A stretch of 7,247 bases of DNA from Cellulomonas sp. (GTDB taxonomy: Bacteria; Actinomycetota; Actinomycetes; Actinomycetales; Cellulomonadaceae): assembly GCA_031178805.1 (NCBI GenBank), contig JAPSIJ010000105.1, forward strand, positions 1 through 7,247, given 5' to 3'. Each line of letters starts with the position of its first letter. Positions within the stretch are counted from its first letter, which is position 1. Positions 1-5,658 of this stretch are shown here, piece after piece. The notes beneath the pieces were generated by a model. It was not told the DNA's origin, did no database searches, and was given only the letters and a program-made list of their open reading frames with translations. Made by a program: the position numbers and the translations under genes.

Positions 1-236
1 GCGGCCGCGGGCGCGGCGGGCGCCGGCGCCGCACGGGGCTCGTCCGGCGCGCCGTCCCGCGGCACGGCGACGATCCGGGCGATCGCCGCCTCGACGGCCG
101 CCGCGTCGGGCGCGCCGGCACCGCCGGGGAGGTCGTCCGCCGGGTCGGGCCCGAGCCCGTGCGCCTCGAGGGCGGCGCGCAGCGCGGCCACCTCGGCCAG
201 CGCCGCGCGCAGGTCGGCGTCGTCCTCGTGCGTCAT
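1..236 (-). CDS. Partial protein downstream of the ECF sigma factor (N-terminal 78 residues; possible anti-sigma/CU044_5270-like)
   Basis: Only the first 78 codons are present; the gene runs off the left edge with no stop. The ATG overlaps the sigma-factor stop as ATGA (233-236). It is preceded by a strong Shine-Dalgarno sequence, GGAGGAGG on the minus strand at 249-242, five bases before the ATG, so this start is well supported. The visible part is acidic and Ala-rich. Residues 9-27 (LRAALAEVAALRAALEAHG) could form a short amphipathic helix or coiled coil. A second helix-like stretch, AAIARIVAVP, lies near residues 50-59, followed by a Pro/Ala-rich linker from about residue 60. I see no membrane segment or zinc-binding HxxxCxxC motif in this part. 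Genes placed like this after actinobacterial ECF sigma factors often encode a membrane-anchored regulator or a CU044_5270-family protein, but that is inference from position. It could equally be an unrelated hypothetical protein. Confidence 0.7.
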   Translation of the reverse strand, partial: MTHEDDADLRAALAEVAALRAALEAHGLGPDPADDLPGGAGAPDAAAVEAAIARIVAVPRDGAPDEPRAAPAPAAPAA

Positions 237-799
237 CGGTCCCTCCTCCCCCGGTCGTCGTCGCCGGCCAGCACCGCGGCCAGCCGGGCGCGGGCCCGGG
301 ACAGCCGGGAGCTCAGCGCGGTGACGCTGCACCCGAGCACCTCGGCCGCCTCGCGCGGCGACAGACCGGCCCACACGGTGAGCGCCATCGCCTCGGCCTC
401 GGCGGGCGGCAGGTGCGCCAGCAGCCGGCGCGCGCGGTCGGCGGCGGCCAGGGTGTCGGCGGGGTCCGGCGCGGGCGCGCGGGCGGGCTCGGCGGCCGCC
501 ACGCTCACGACGGAGCGCACGGCCCGCTGCTGCTGCTCCCGCACCCGGAGGATCTTGTGCCGCGCCACGCCGAACACCCACGGCCGCAGCTGCGCCGGGT
601 CGGCCGGCACGTCGTCCCACCGGCGCCAGACGACCAGGAAGGTCTCCGCGACGACGTCCTCGGCGAGGTCGTCCGGGACCTGCCGCCGGGCGTAGCCGCG
701 GACCTGCGGGGCGAGCAGGCGGTAGGCAGCACCGAACACCGCGGCGGGGTCGTCGTCCGCCGCGCCGGCCCGCACCCCCTGGTCGCCGCCCGTCCCCAC
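233..799 (-). CDS. ECF-type RNA polymerase sigma factor (sigma-70 family)
   Basis: A 188-residue protein, normal size for an extracytoplasmic-function sigma factor, which directs RNA polymerase to a small regulon. The sigma-2 region is about residues 22-88: VFGAAYRLL, then DLAEDVVAETFLVVWRRWDDVP (residues 44-65, core binding and -10 recognition), then LRPWVFGVARHKIL. A variable Ala/Pro-rich linker spans about 95-120. Sigma-4 is about residues 122-173, with LLAHLPPAEAEAMAL followed by the helix-turn-helix SPREAAEVLGCSVTALSSRL and the basic tail SRARARL. There is no C-terminal SnoaL-like extension. The GTG start at 799 is chosen because the frame is closed by a TGA a short way upstream and GAAGG lies four bases before the GTG. 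An internal GTG eight codons later is the only close alternative. The gene starts 19 bp after the inhibitor gene ends and overlaps the next gene by 4 bp, so co-transcription is very likely. The pattern resembles ECFs paired with CU044_5270-type proteins (family knowledge); its target promoters are unknown. Confidence 0.9.
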   Translation of the reverse strand: MGTGGDQGVRAGAADDDPAAVFGAAYRLLAPQVRGYARRQVPDDLAEDVVAETFLVVWRRWDDVPADPAQLRPWVFGVARHKILRVREQQQRAVRSVVSVAAAEPARAPAPDPADTLAAADRARRLLAHLPPAEAEAMALTVWAGLSPREAAEVLGCSVTALSSRLSRARARLAAVLAGDDDRGRRDR

Positions 800-818
800 G
801 CCACCTTCAGCTCGCTCG

Positions 819-1244
819 TCAGCACGTCGTCGGGCTCATCGTACGGATCGAGGCGCTGCCGACCGCCGTGACGGGTGCCTGGGCGCCGGCGTTCCAGCAC
901 GTCACCGTGCCCGTGCCCCCGGTGCCGGCGTAGGTCCGCACGTCGACGGACGTGCGGTTCCACACCGACCGCGCCACCGGCACCGGCGTGTTCACCAGCC
1001 CCGTCGTGCCGGTGGACCAGAAGGCCCCGCTGTAGGAGGCGCCGGCCCAGAGGCAGAACTGGCCGCTGGCGCACTGCGCGCTGCTGTGCGCCGCCACGCC
1101 GACGGTCCCGTCCGGCTCGTCCTCCGCGCTGGCGCCCGGGGCGGTGGCGGTCAGCGCGGCCACCGCGAGGACGGCCGCGGCGGCCAGGCGACGGCGGGAC
1201 GGGGCGGGGGCGGAGGCGTGGGCGGGGACGGGGGCGGGGCGCAT
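819..1244 (-). CDS. Secreted peptidase inhibitor family I36-like protein
   Basis: A 141-residue exported protein. Residues 1-40 are a long signal peptide: a basic, Pro/Ala-rich n-region ending SRRR, the hydrophobic core LAAAAVLAVAALTA, and a likely cleavage site after ASA at residue 40. The mature domain is about 101 residues with four cysteines (58, 64, 116 and the C-terminal residue 141), consistent with two disulfides. The core motif CASGQFCLWAGASYSGAFW (residues 58-76) matches the CxxGxFCLW...YxG signature of the I36/SMPI family, a beta/gamma-crystallin-like fold first known from a Streptomyces metalloproteinase inhibitor. Many members are only named by similarity, so inhibition of a protease is not shown here. 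The ATG at 1244 has GGAGG eight bases upstream (1257-1253). The open frame extends further upstream, but only as a shadow of the kinase gene. The gene sits between the two-component genes (56 bp away) and the sigma factor (19 bp away). Confidence 0.88.
   Translation of the reverse strand: MRPAPVPAHASAPAPSRRRLAAAAVLAVAALTATAPGASAEDEPDGTVGVAAHSSAQCASGQFCLWAGASYSGAFWSTGTTGLVNTPVPVARSVWNRTSVDVRTYAGTGGTGTVTCWNAGAQAPVTAVGSASIRTMSPTTC
1201..1239 (+). other. G-quadruplex-forming motif inside the 5' end of the I36 gene
   Basis: On the plus strand, which is the template strand for the I36 gene, six runs of three or more G occur at 1201-1204, 1206-1210, 1220-1222, 1224-1227, 1230-1234 and 1236-1239. 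The last four are separated by loops of only 1, 2 and 1 bases, which fits the standard quadruplex pattern with very short loops. The motif lies within the first codons of the gene, encoding the Pro/Ala-rich n-region of the signal peptide. High GC content raises the chance of such runs, so a function is inference only. Confidence 0.5.
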
Positions 1245-1300
1245 ACCTCTGACCTCCGCGCCGCGGGCCGGTCGGTCACGGCACCGCCGGGTGAGGTCGC
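1245..1300 (-). other. Short spacer between histidine kinase and I36 gene, no clear terminator
   Basis: These 56 bases separate the kinase stop from the I36 start. On the minus strand they carry the I36 Shine-Dalgarno sequence GGAGG (1257-1253). Only weak inverted repeats are visible (for example CACC-CGGC-GGTG near 1292-1281), and there is no T-tract, so I see no convincing terminator. I also see no good -35/-10 pair. This supports, but does not prove, read-through from the two-component genes into the I36 and sigma genes. Confidence 0.4.
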
Positions 1301-2659
1301 TCACACGCCCGGCAGCCGGAGCTCGGCGCGCAGGCCGCCGGCGGGGGCGTCCCCGAGCAGCACGTCGCCGCCGTGCTCGCGGGCGATCTCCCGGGCGATG
1401 GCCAGCCCGAGCCCGCTGCCGCCCGCGCCGTCGTCCCGCGACCGCGCGTCGTCGAGCCGCACGAACCGGGCGAACACCCGCTCGCGGTCGGCCGCCGGGA
1501 CGCCGGGGCCGTCGTCGGTCACCACGACCGAGCCGTCGGCCACCGCCACCCGGACGCCGGTGCGGGCGTGCTGCACGGCGTTGTCCACCAGGTTGCGCAC
1601 CACCCGCCCCAGCGCCGCCGCGTCGCCGCGCGCGCGGCCGGCCCCGTCGACGGCCACGCCGGGCGCGCCCGGCGTGCTGCCGGCCACCGCGAGCGCCGCG
1701 GCGTCCCGGGCCACGGCCCCGAGGTCGACCTCGTCGGCCGGGACCGGCCGCGAGCCCAGCCGCGCGAGGAGCAGCAGGTCCGCGACGAGGGTCTGCATCC
1801 GCCCGACCTCGACGGTGAGCTCGGCGACCAGCTCGCCGCGCTCGTAGGCGTCCGGGTGGGTGCGCGCGACCTCGAGGGTCGCACCGAGGGCCGCGAGCGG
1901 GGTGCGGAGCTCGTGCGCGGCGTCGCCGACGAACGCCCGCTGCCGGGCGGCGGCGACCTCCAGGCGGTCCAGCATCTCGTTCAGCGTCCGGGCGAGCGCG
2001 CCGATCTCGTCGTCCGTGCCGGGGTCGGGCAGGGCGCCCGGCCCGCCGGTCCGGGCCACCTGCGCCGCTGCGGACCGCAGCTGCTCCACCGGGCGCAGCG
2101 CCCGCCCGAGGGCCAGCCAGATCGCCGCCGCGAGCAGGGCGGTGAGCACCGGCACCACGCCGAGCAGCGACAGCCGCAGCGCGTGCACCAGCCCCTCGAC
2201 CTCGGTGAGCGGCACCGTCGCGACCACGACCGCCCCGTCGCCGGCGGGCGGCACCAGCACCGCCGCGCGGGCCGTCGCGTCGTACCCGGAGGCGTCGGTG
2301 CCGACGACCACGGGGTCCCCGGCCCCGGCGTCCGCGGCGAGGTCCGCCAGCACGTCCGCCGGCAGCACCGGCAGGGTGCGGCTCGCCGTCGGCGAGGTCG
2401 CGACCACCCGGCCCTCGGCGTCGAGCACCTGCACGATCTCCCCCGGCTGGGCGACGGGCAGCGCGTCGGGCAGCCGGTCCGCGGTGACCAGGCCCGCCAC
2501 CGTCAGCGCCCGCGCGCGCACCACGTCGTCCAGCGCCGCCACCCGGCTGCGGGACACCACGGTGCTGAGCACCACCGCGCCGGCCACCAGCGTCACGCAC
2601 AGCAGGCCGGCGGTCAGCACCGTGAGCCGCGCGCGCAGCGACCAGCGGCCGCGCCTCAC
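1301..2659 (-). CDS. Sensor histidine kinase (HisKA/HATPase_c, HAMP, two membrane segments)
   Basis: A 452-residue inner-membrane sensor kinase that should autophosphorylate and pass phosphate to the adjacent response regulator. TM1 is about residues 13-35 and TM2 about 162-184; between them lie about 125 external residues (VLDAEGRVVATSP near 79-91 resembles a PAS/Cache-like fold), the likely signal input. HAMP follows at about 185-238. The phosphoacceptor H-box is FVGDAAHELRTPLA with His249. The ATPase domain shows the N-box RNLVDNAVQHA (355-365), G1 DDGPGVP (382-388), the F-box VFARFVRLDD and G2 GGSGLGLAIA (413-422). No key residue is missing. The GTG start at 2659 overlaps the regulator stop as GTGA, implying translational coupling; the next codons read MRRGRWSLRARLTVL, a typical cytoplasmic tail before TM1. 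The frame stays open upstream only through the regulator gene. The signal is unknown; the neighbouring LolA-like/ABC operon suggests an envelope or antimicrobial cue (inference). Confidence 0.95.
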   Translation of the reverse strand: MRRGRWSLRARLTVLTAGLLCVTLVAGAVVLSTVVSRSRVAALDDVVRARALTVAGLVTADRLPDALPVAQPGEIVQVLDAEGRVVATSPTASRTLPVLPADVLADLAADAGAGDPVVVGTDASGYDATARAAVLVPPAGDGAVVVATVPLTEVEGLVHALRLSLLGVVPVLTALLAAAIWLALGRALRPVEQLRSAAAQVARTGGPGALPDPGTDDEIGALARTLNEMLDRLEVAAARQRAFVGDAAHELRTPLAALGATLEVARTHPDAYERGELVAELTVEVGRMQTLVADLLLLARLGSRPVPADEVDLGAVARDAAALAVAGSTPGAPGVAVDGAGRARGDAAALGRVVRNLVDNAVQHARTGVRVAVADGSVVVTDDGPGVPAADRERVFARFVRLDDARSRDDGAGGSGLGLAIAREIAREHGGDVLLGDAPAGGLRAELRLPGV

Positions 2660-3309
2660 CCCGCGACCCGGTAGCCGGCCCCGCGCACGGTGAGCACCGC
2701 GTCCCGCCCGAGCTTGCGGCGCAGGTAGCCGACGTACACCTCGACCACGTTGCCGTCCTCGCCCGGGCCGTCCCAGACGTGGTCGCGGAGCTCGACCTTG
2801 CTCACCACGCGGTCCGCGTGCCGCATCAGGTACTCCAGCAGCGCCAGCTCGCGCGCCGTCAGGTCCACCGGCCGGCCCCCGCTCGTCACGGTGCGCGCGG
2901 CCGGGTCCAGCACCAGGTCGCCGGCCGTGAGCACGGCGGGGCGCACCTGGGCGGGGCGGCGCAGCAGGGCCCGGATCCGGGCGACCAGCACCACGAACGA
3001 GAACGGCTTGGTCAGGTAGTCGTCCGCCCCGACGTCGAGCCCGTCCGCGACGTCGTGCTCGCCGTCCTTCGCGCTGAGCATCAGCACCGGCGTGGTCACC
3101 CCGGCCGCGCGCAGGCCGGTCACCACGTCGTAGCCGTTGCGCCGCGGCAGCATCACGTCGAGGACGATCGCGTCGTACTCCCGGTCGGTCGCCATCGCGA
3201 GCCCGGTGGCGCCGTCGAAGGCCACGTCGACGGCGAAGCCCTCCGCGGACAGCCCCCGGCGCAGCGCGCTGACCAGCCCGCGCTCGTCGTCCACCACCAG
3301 CACCCGCAC
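2656..3309 (-). CDS. OmpR/PhoB-family response regulator
   Basis: A 217-residue DNA-binding response regulator, normal length for the family. The receiver domain spans residues 1-118 with the acidic pair Asp7/Asp8, phosphoacceptor Asp51 (in DAIVLDVMLP), Ser79 at the switch position (VLMLSAKD) and Lys101 (YLTKPFS). The winged-helix Trans_Reg_C domain spans about 128-215, with LTARELALLEYLMRHADRVV, the recognition-helix region NVVEVYVGYLRRKLG (187-201) and the terminal hairpin TVRGAGYRV. The GTG at 3309 is chosen because the family N-terminus (VRVLVVDDE) begins there; the frame is open to 3804, but only across the divergent LolA-like gene. No strong Shine-Dalgarno sequence is seen (GGTGGGA lies about 11 bases upstream), so translation may be leaderless or weak. 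It overlaps the kinase gene by 4 bp. The divergent 11-bp direct repeat at 3353-3374 is the likely binding site for this protein. Confidence 0.95.
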   Translation of the reverse strand: MRVLVVDDERGLVSALRRGLSAEGFAVDVAFDGATGLAMATDREYDAIVLDVMLPRRNGYDVVTGLRAAGVTTPVLMLSAKDGEHDVADGLDVGADDYLTKPFSFVVLVARIRALLRRPAQVRPAVLTAGDLVLDPAARTVTSGGRPVDLTARELALLEYLMRHADRVVSKVELRDHVWDGPGEDGNVVEVYVGYLRRKLGRDAVLTVRGAGYRVAG

Positions 3310-3352
3310 CCCCGCAGCATCCCACCCGCGCGCCGTCCGCGGGCACCGGCGG

Positions 3353-3374
3353 GCTCTCAGGGTGCGCTCAGCGC
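3353..3374. promoter_or_regulatory. 11-bp direct repeat, candidate response-regulator operator
   Basis: Two consecutive 11-base units, GCTCTCAGGGT (3353-3363) and GCGCTCAGCGC (3364-3374), share eight positions, including the CTCAG core at 3356-3360 and 3367-3371. Tandem half-sites one helical turn apart are the usual binding pattern of OmpR/PhoB winged-helix dimers (family knowledge). The repeat lies in the 85-bp divergent intergenic region beside a regulator gene of exactly this class. Its end is 8-11 bases ahead of a possible -10 for the LolA-like gene, the right place for a class II activator. Binding is inferred. Confidence 0.55.
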
Positions 3375-3382
3375 CCGGGGGG

Positions 3383-3394
3383 CACAGTGGGGTC
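3383..3394 (+). promoter_or_regulatory. Possible -10 element for a leaderless LolA-ABC transcript
   Basis: CACAGT at 3383-3388 keeps only the A at position 2 and T at position 6 of the TANNNT -10 consensus. It lies six bases before the ATG at 3395, so transcription could begin at or next to the start codon. No -35 is evident; the CTCAG repeat occupies that place, as expected for an activator-dependent promoter. The alternative is a weak Shine-Dalgarno sequence, GTGGGG (3387-3392). Tentative. Confidence 0.3.
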
Positions 3395-4648
3395 ATGGCC
3401 GAGACCACGCCCCGCCCCCCGTCCCCCCGCGCGCCCTCCCCCCGAGCCCGCTGGGCGGTGCCGGGCGTGGTCGCGGTCGCCGTCGCGGCGGCCGTCGGCG
3501 TCCCCGCGCTCGCGTCCGCCGACGCCGACCTGCCCGACGTCACGGCCGAGCAGCTGCTCACCCGCGTCGCCGAGGCCGGGCCCGCGCCCGTGCAGGGCAC
3601 CGTGGTGTACACGGCGCGGCTCGGCCTGCCGGAGCTGCCGGTGTCCGAGATGACCGGGGCCGACCCGCTGGCCCTGCTCGGCGGCTCCTCCACCCTGCGG
3701 GTGTGGTCCGACGGCGCCGACCGGTCCCGGGTCTCGCTGCTCGGCGCGACCTCGGAGTACTCGGTGGTCCGCGACGGCGCCGAGGCGTGGACGTACTCCT
3801 CCACCGACGACGAGGCCGTCCACTACGCGCTCGACGCGGCGGACCAGGCCCGGTACGACGCGCTCGCCGAGCGGGTGCGCCCCGGCGCCGAGGTGCCGGG
3901 CGGCGCCGACCTGCCGACGCCCGAGCAGGCCGCCGCGCAGCTGCTCGCCCACGCCGAGGAGGACGCCGACGTGACCGTCGACCGGCCGACCACGGTCGCG
4001 GGGCGGGACGCCTACCAGCTGGTGGTCTCGCCGACCGACGACGCCACGCTCGTCTCCCGCGTCGTCGTCGCCGTGGACGCCGAGACCTCCGCGCCGCTGC
4101 GCGTGCAGGTCTGGGCCACGCAGGACGGCGAGGCGCCCTCGCTGGAGGTCGGCTTCACCGACGTGGCCTTCACCGCGCCGGACGACACGGTCCTCGCCTT
4201 CTCCGCCCCGGCCGGCGCCACCACCGAGGAGGTCGTCGTGCCGCTGCCCGACGCCCCCGACGCGGCGGCCGCCCTGCCCGGCGCGGGCACCGTCCCCGAG
4301 GGCGTGGCGGTCAGCGGGTCCGGCTGGTCCACCGTCGTCACCCTGAGCGACGTGGACGTCGCGGGCCTGGTCGGCGGCGACGCCGCCTCGCTGGGCACCG
4401 TGCCGGGCGCCGAGCGGCTGCTCGGCTCCGAGGAGGCCCAGGACCTGATCCAGGAGTTCGTGCCGCAGGACGACGAGGGCCGCCCGACGGGCCCGCAGCT
4501 GGACACCGGCGCCCTCTACGACCAGCTCACCACCGCGGTGCCGGAGGGCCGGCTGCTGAGCTCCACGCTGCTCAGCGTGCTGGTGACCGAGGACGGCCGG
4601 GTGCTGGTGGGCTCCGTCCCGGCGGACGCCCTGCGCGCCGCCGCATGA
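3395..4648 (+). CDS. LolA/RseB-like (DUF2092-type) exported protein
   Basis: A 417-residue protein. A Pro/Arg-rich n-region (residues 1-19) precedes a hydrophobic segment (about 20-40) ending PALASADA, which may be a signal peptide or an uncleaved anchor. I see no cysteine, hence no lipobox. Residues about 48-270 look like the LolA/LppX/RseB beta-barrel fold: VQGTVVYTARLGLPELP (66-82), STLRVWSDGADRSRVSLLG (99-117), YSVVRDGAEAWTYSS (122-136), then the repeated strands DAYQLVVSP and APLRVQVW. A further domain (about 300-417) carries GSGWSTVV and LLSSTLLSVLVTEDGRVLVG, which I recognise from actinobacterial homologues of this family. LolA-fold proteins bind lipids or lipoprotein acyl chains; in a monoderm actinobacterium the cargo is unknown. 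The ATG at 3395 is chosen because it gives the export signal; the longer frame overlaps the regulator gene. Its stop overlaps the ABC ATPase start as ATGA, so the three proteins probably work together. Confidence 0.88.
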   Translation: MAETTPRPPSPRAPSPRARWAVPGVVAVAVAAAVGVPALASADADLPDVTAEQLLTRVAEAGPAPVQGTVVYTARLGLPELPVSEMTGADPLALLGGSSTLRVWSDGADRSRVSLLGATSEYSVVRDGAEAWTYSSTDDEAVHYALDAADQARYDALAERVRPGAEVPGGADLPTPEQAAAQLLAHAEEDADVTVDRPTTVAGRDAYQLVVSPTDDATLVSRVVVAVDAETSAPLRVQVWATQDGEAPSLEVGFTDVAFTAPDDTVLAFSAPAGATTEEVVVPLPDAPDAAAALPGAGTVPEGVAVSGSGWSTVVTLSDVDVAGLVGGDAASLGTVPGAERLLGSEEAQDLIQEFVPQDDEGRPTGPQLDTGALYDQLTTAVPEGRLLSSTLLSVLVTEDGRVLVGSVPADALRAAA

Positions 4649-5658
4649 CCTCCCCCGCGGAGGTGCCCGGCACCGGCGGTGCGGACGACGGCCTCGCCGT
4701 CCGCACCGCCGGGCTGACCAAGCGGTTCCGCTCCGGCCAGGTCGCCGTCGACGGCGTGGACCTGCGCGTCCCGCGCGGCGCGGTGTACGGGTTCCTCGGA
4801 CCGAACGGCTCGGGCAAGACCACCACCATCCGGATGCTGCTCGGCCTGGCACGACCCACCGGCGGCCGCGCGTGGCTGCTGGGCGCGGCGATGCCGGACG
4901 AGGCCACCCGGGTGCTGCCGCGCGTCGGCGCGCTCGTCGAGGGCCCGGCGTTCCACCCGTACCTGTCCGGCCGGGCCAACCTCGCGCGCCTCGACGCCGG
5001 GGACGCCACCGCCGACCCGCGCACCGCCCGCCGCCGCGCGGAGGCCGCCCTGGACCGGGTCGGCCTCGGTGCCGCCGCCGCCAAGCCGTACCGGCAGTAC
5101 TCGCTCGGCATGAAGCAGCGCCTCGGGCTGGCCGCCGCCCTGCTGCAGCCGCGCGACCTGCTGGTGCTCGACGAGCCGACCAACGGGCTCGACCCCCAGG
5201 GCACCCGGGAGGTCCGGCACCTGGTCCGCGAGCTCGCGGACGCCGGGACGACCGTGCTGGTCTCCTCGCACCTGCTCGCCGAGATCGAGCAGGTGTGCAC
5301 CCACGTCGGGATCATGAGCCGCGGGCACCTGCTGCTGCAGGGCGAGCGCGCCGCCCTGACCGAGCGCGGCGCCGCGCGCCTGGTCGTCACCACGCGCGCC
5401 ACCCAGGTCACCGCGGCGGTGGAGGTCCTCGCCGGCGTCGGGCTCACCGAGGTGGCGCCGCCGGACGGCATCCCGCACCCCGCGCGGGTGGACGGCCCGG
5501 TGCGGATCACGGCCGCCCTCGGGCCGACCCCGCCGGAGAAGGTGTCCGCCGCGCTGGTGCACGCCGGGATCGACCTGCTCGGCCTGGAGGTCGTGCGCCC
5601 GAACCTGGAGCAGCTGTTCGTCGAGCTCACCGGAGAGGGATTCGATGTCGCTCGCTGA
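4645..5658 (+). CDS. ABC transporter ATP-binding protein (BcrA/DrrA-like exporter subfamily)
   Basis: A 337-residue nucleotide-binding subunit of an ABC-2 exporter on the cytoplasmic face of the membrane. Visible motifs: Walker A GPNGSGKTT (52-60); signature helix YSLGMKQRLGLA (152-163), where LGMKQ replaces LSGGQ as is usual in this subfamily; Walker B with catalytic Glu177 in LLVLDEPTNGLDPQG; and the switch His209 in SSHLLAEIEQV. Residues about 240-337 form the C-terminal extension common in this family, ending with the typical NLEQLFVELTG. All catalytic residues are present, so it should be active. The ATG overlaps the upstream stop (4645-4648), suggesting translational coupling to the LolA-like gene, and the 3' end overlaps the permease by 14 bp. 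The subfamily exports peptides, antibiotics or lipids; the real substrate cannot be read from the sequence. Confidence 0.95.
   Translation: MTSPAEVPGTGGADDGLAVRTAGLTKRFRSGQVAVDGVDLRVPRGAVYGFLGPNGSGKTTTIRMLLGLARPTGGRAWLLGAAMPDEATRVLPRVGALVEGPAFHPYLSGRANLARLDAGDATADPRTARRRAEAALDRVGLGAAAAKPYRQYSLGMKQRLGLAAALLQPRDLLVLDEPTNGLDPQGTREVRHLVRELADAGTTVLVSSHLLAEIEQVCTHVGIMSRGHLLLQGERAALTERGAARLVVTTRATQVTAAVEVLAGVGLTEVAPPDGIPHPARVDGPVRITAALGPTPPEKVSAALVHAGIDLLGLEVVRPNLEQLFVELTGEGFDVAR

Noticed and set aside
1..8. GCGGCCGC (NotI site) at the exact left edge
   Set aside because: A coding GC-rich octamer of the partial gene; I see nothing to show a cloning boundary or functional site.
1251..1298. GACCTC (1298-1293) could pair with GAGGTC (1256-1251) and hide the I36 Shine-Dalgarno sequence
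   Set aside because: Only six isolated pairs across a loop of about 36 bases; too weak and too likely by chance at this GC content to call a regulatory structure.
1373..2674. Plus-strand open frame (433 codons) opposite the histidine kinase
   Set aside because: Antisense shadow of a kinase with all catalytic boxes; the product is His/Arg/Gly-rich with no recognisable motif.
3310..3804. Upstream extension of the response regulator to an earlier start
   Set aside because: The receiver domain begins at 3309 and the extension is antisense to the LolA-like gene with no domain content.
2779..4644. Upstream extension of the ABC ATPase frame
   Set aside because: The frame is open only by GC bias; family alignment and the ATGA overlap put the start at 4645.
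3368..4852. Minus-strand open frame (494 codons) opposite the LolA-like gene
   Set aside because: Antisense shadow; Arg/Gly/His-rich low-complexity product, and it would run through the divergent promoter region.
4796..5133. LGMKQ in place of LSGGQ in the ABC signature
   Set aside because: This is the normal variant in BcrA/DrrA-like ATPases, not a defect.
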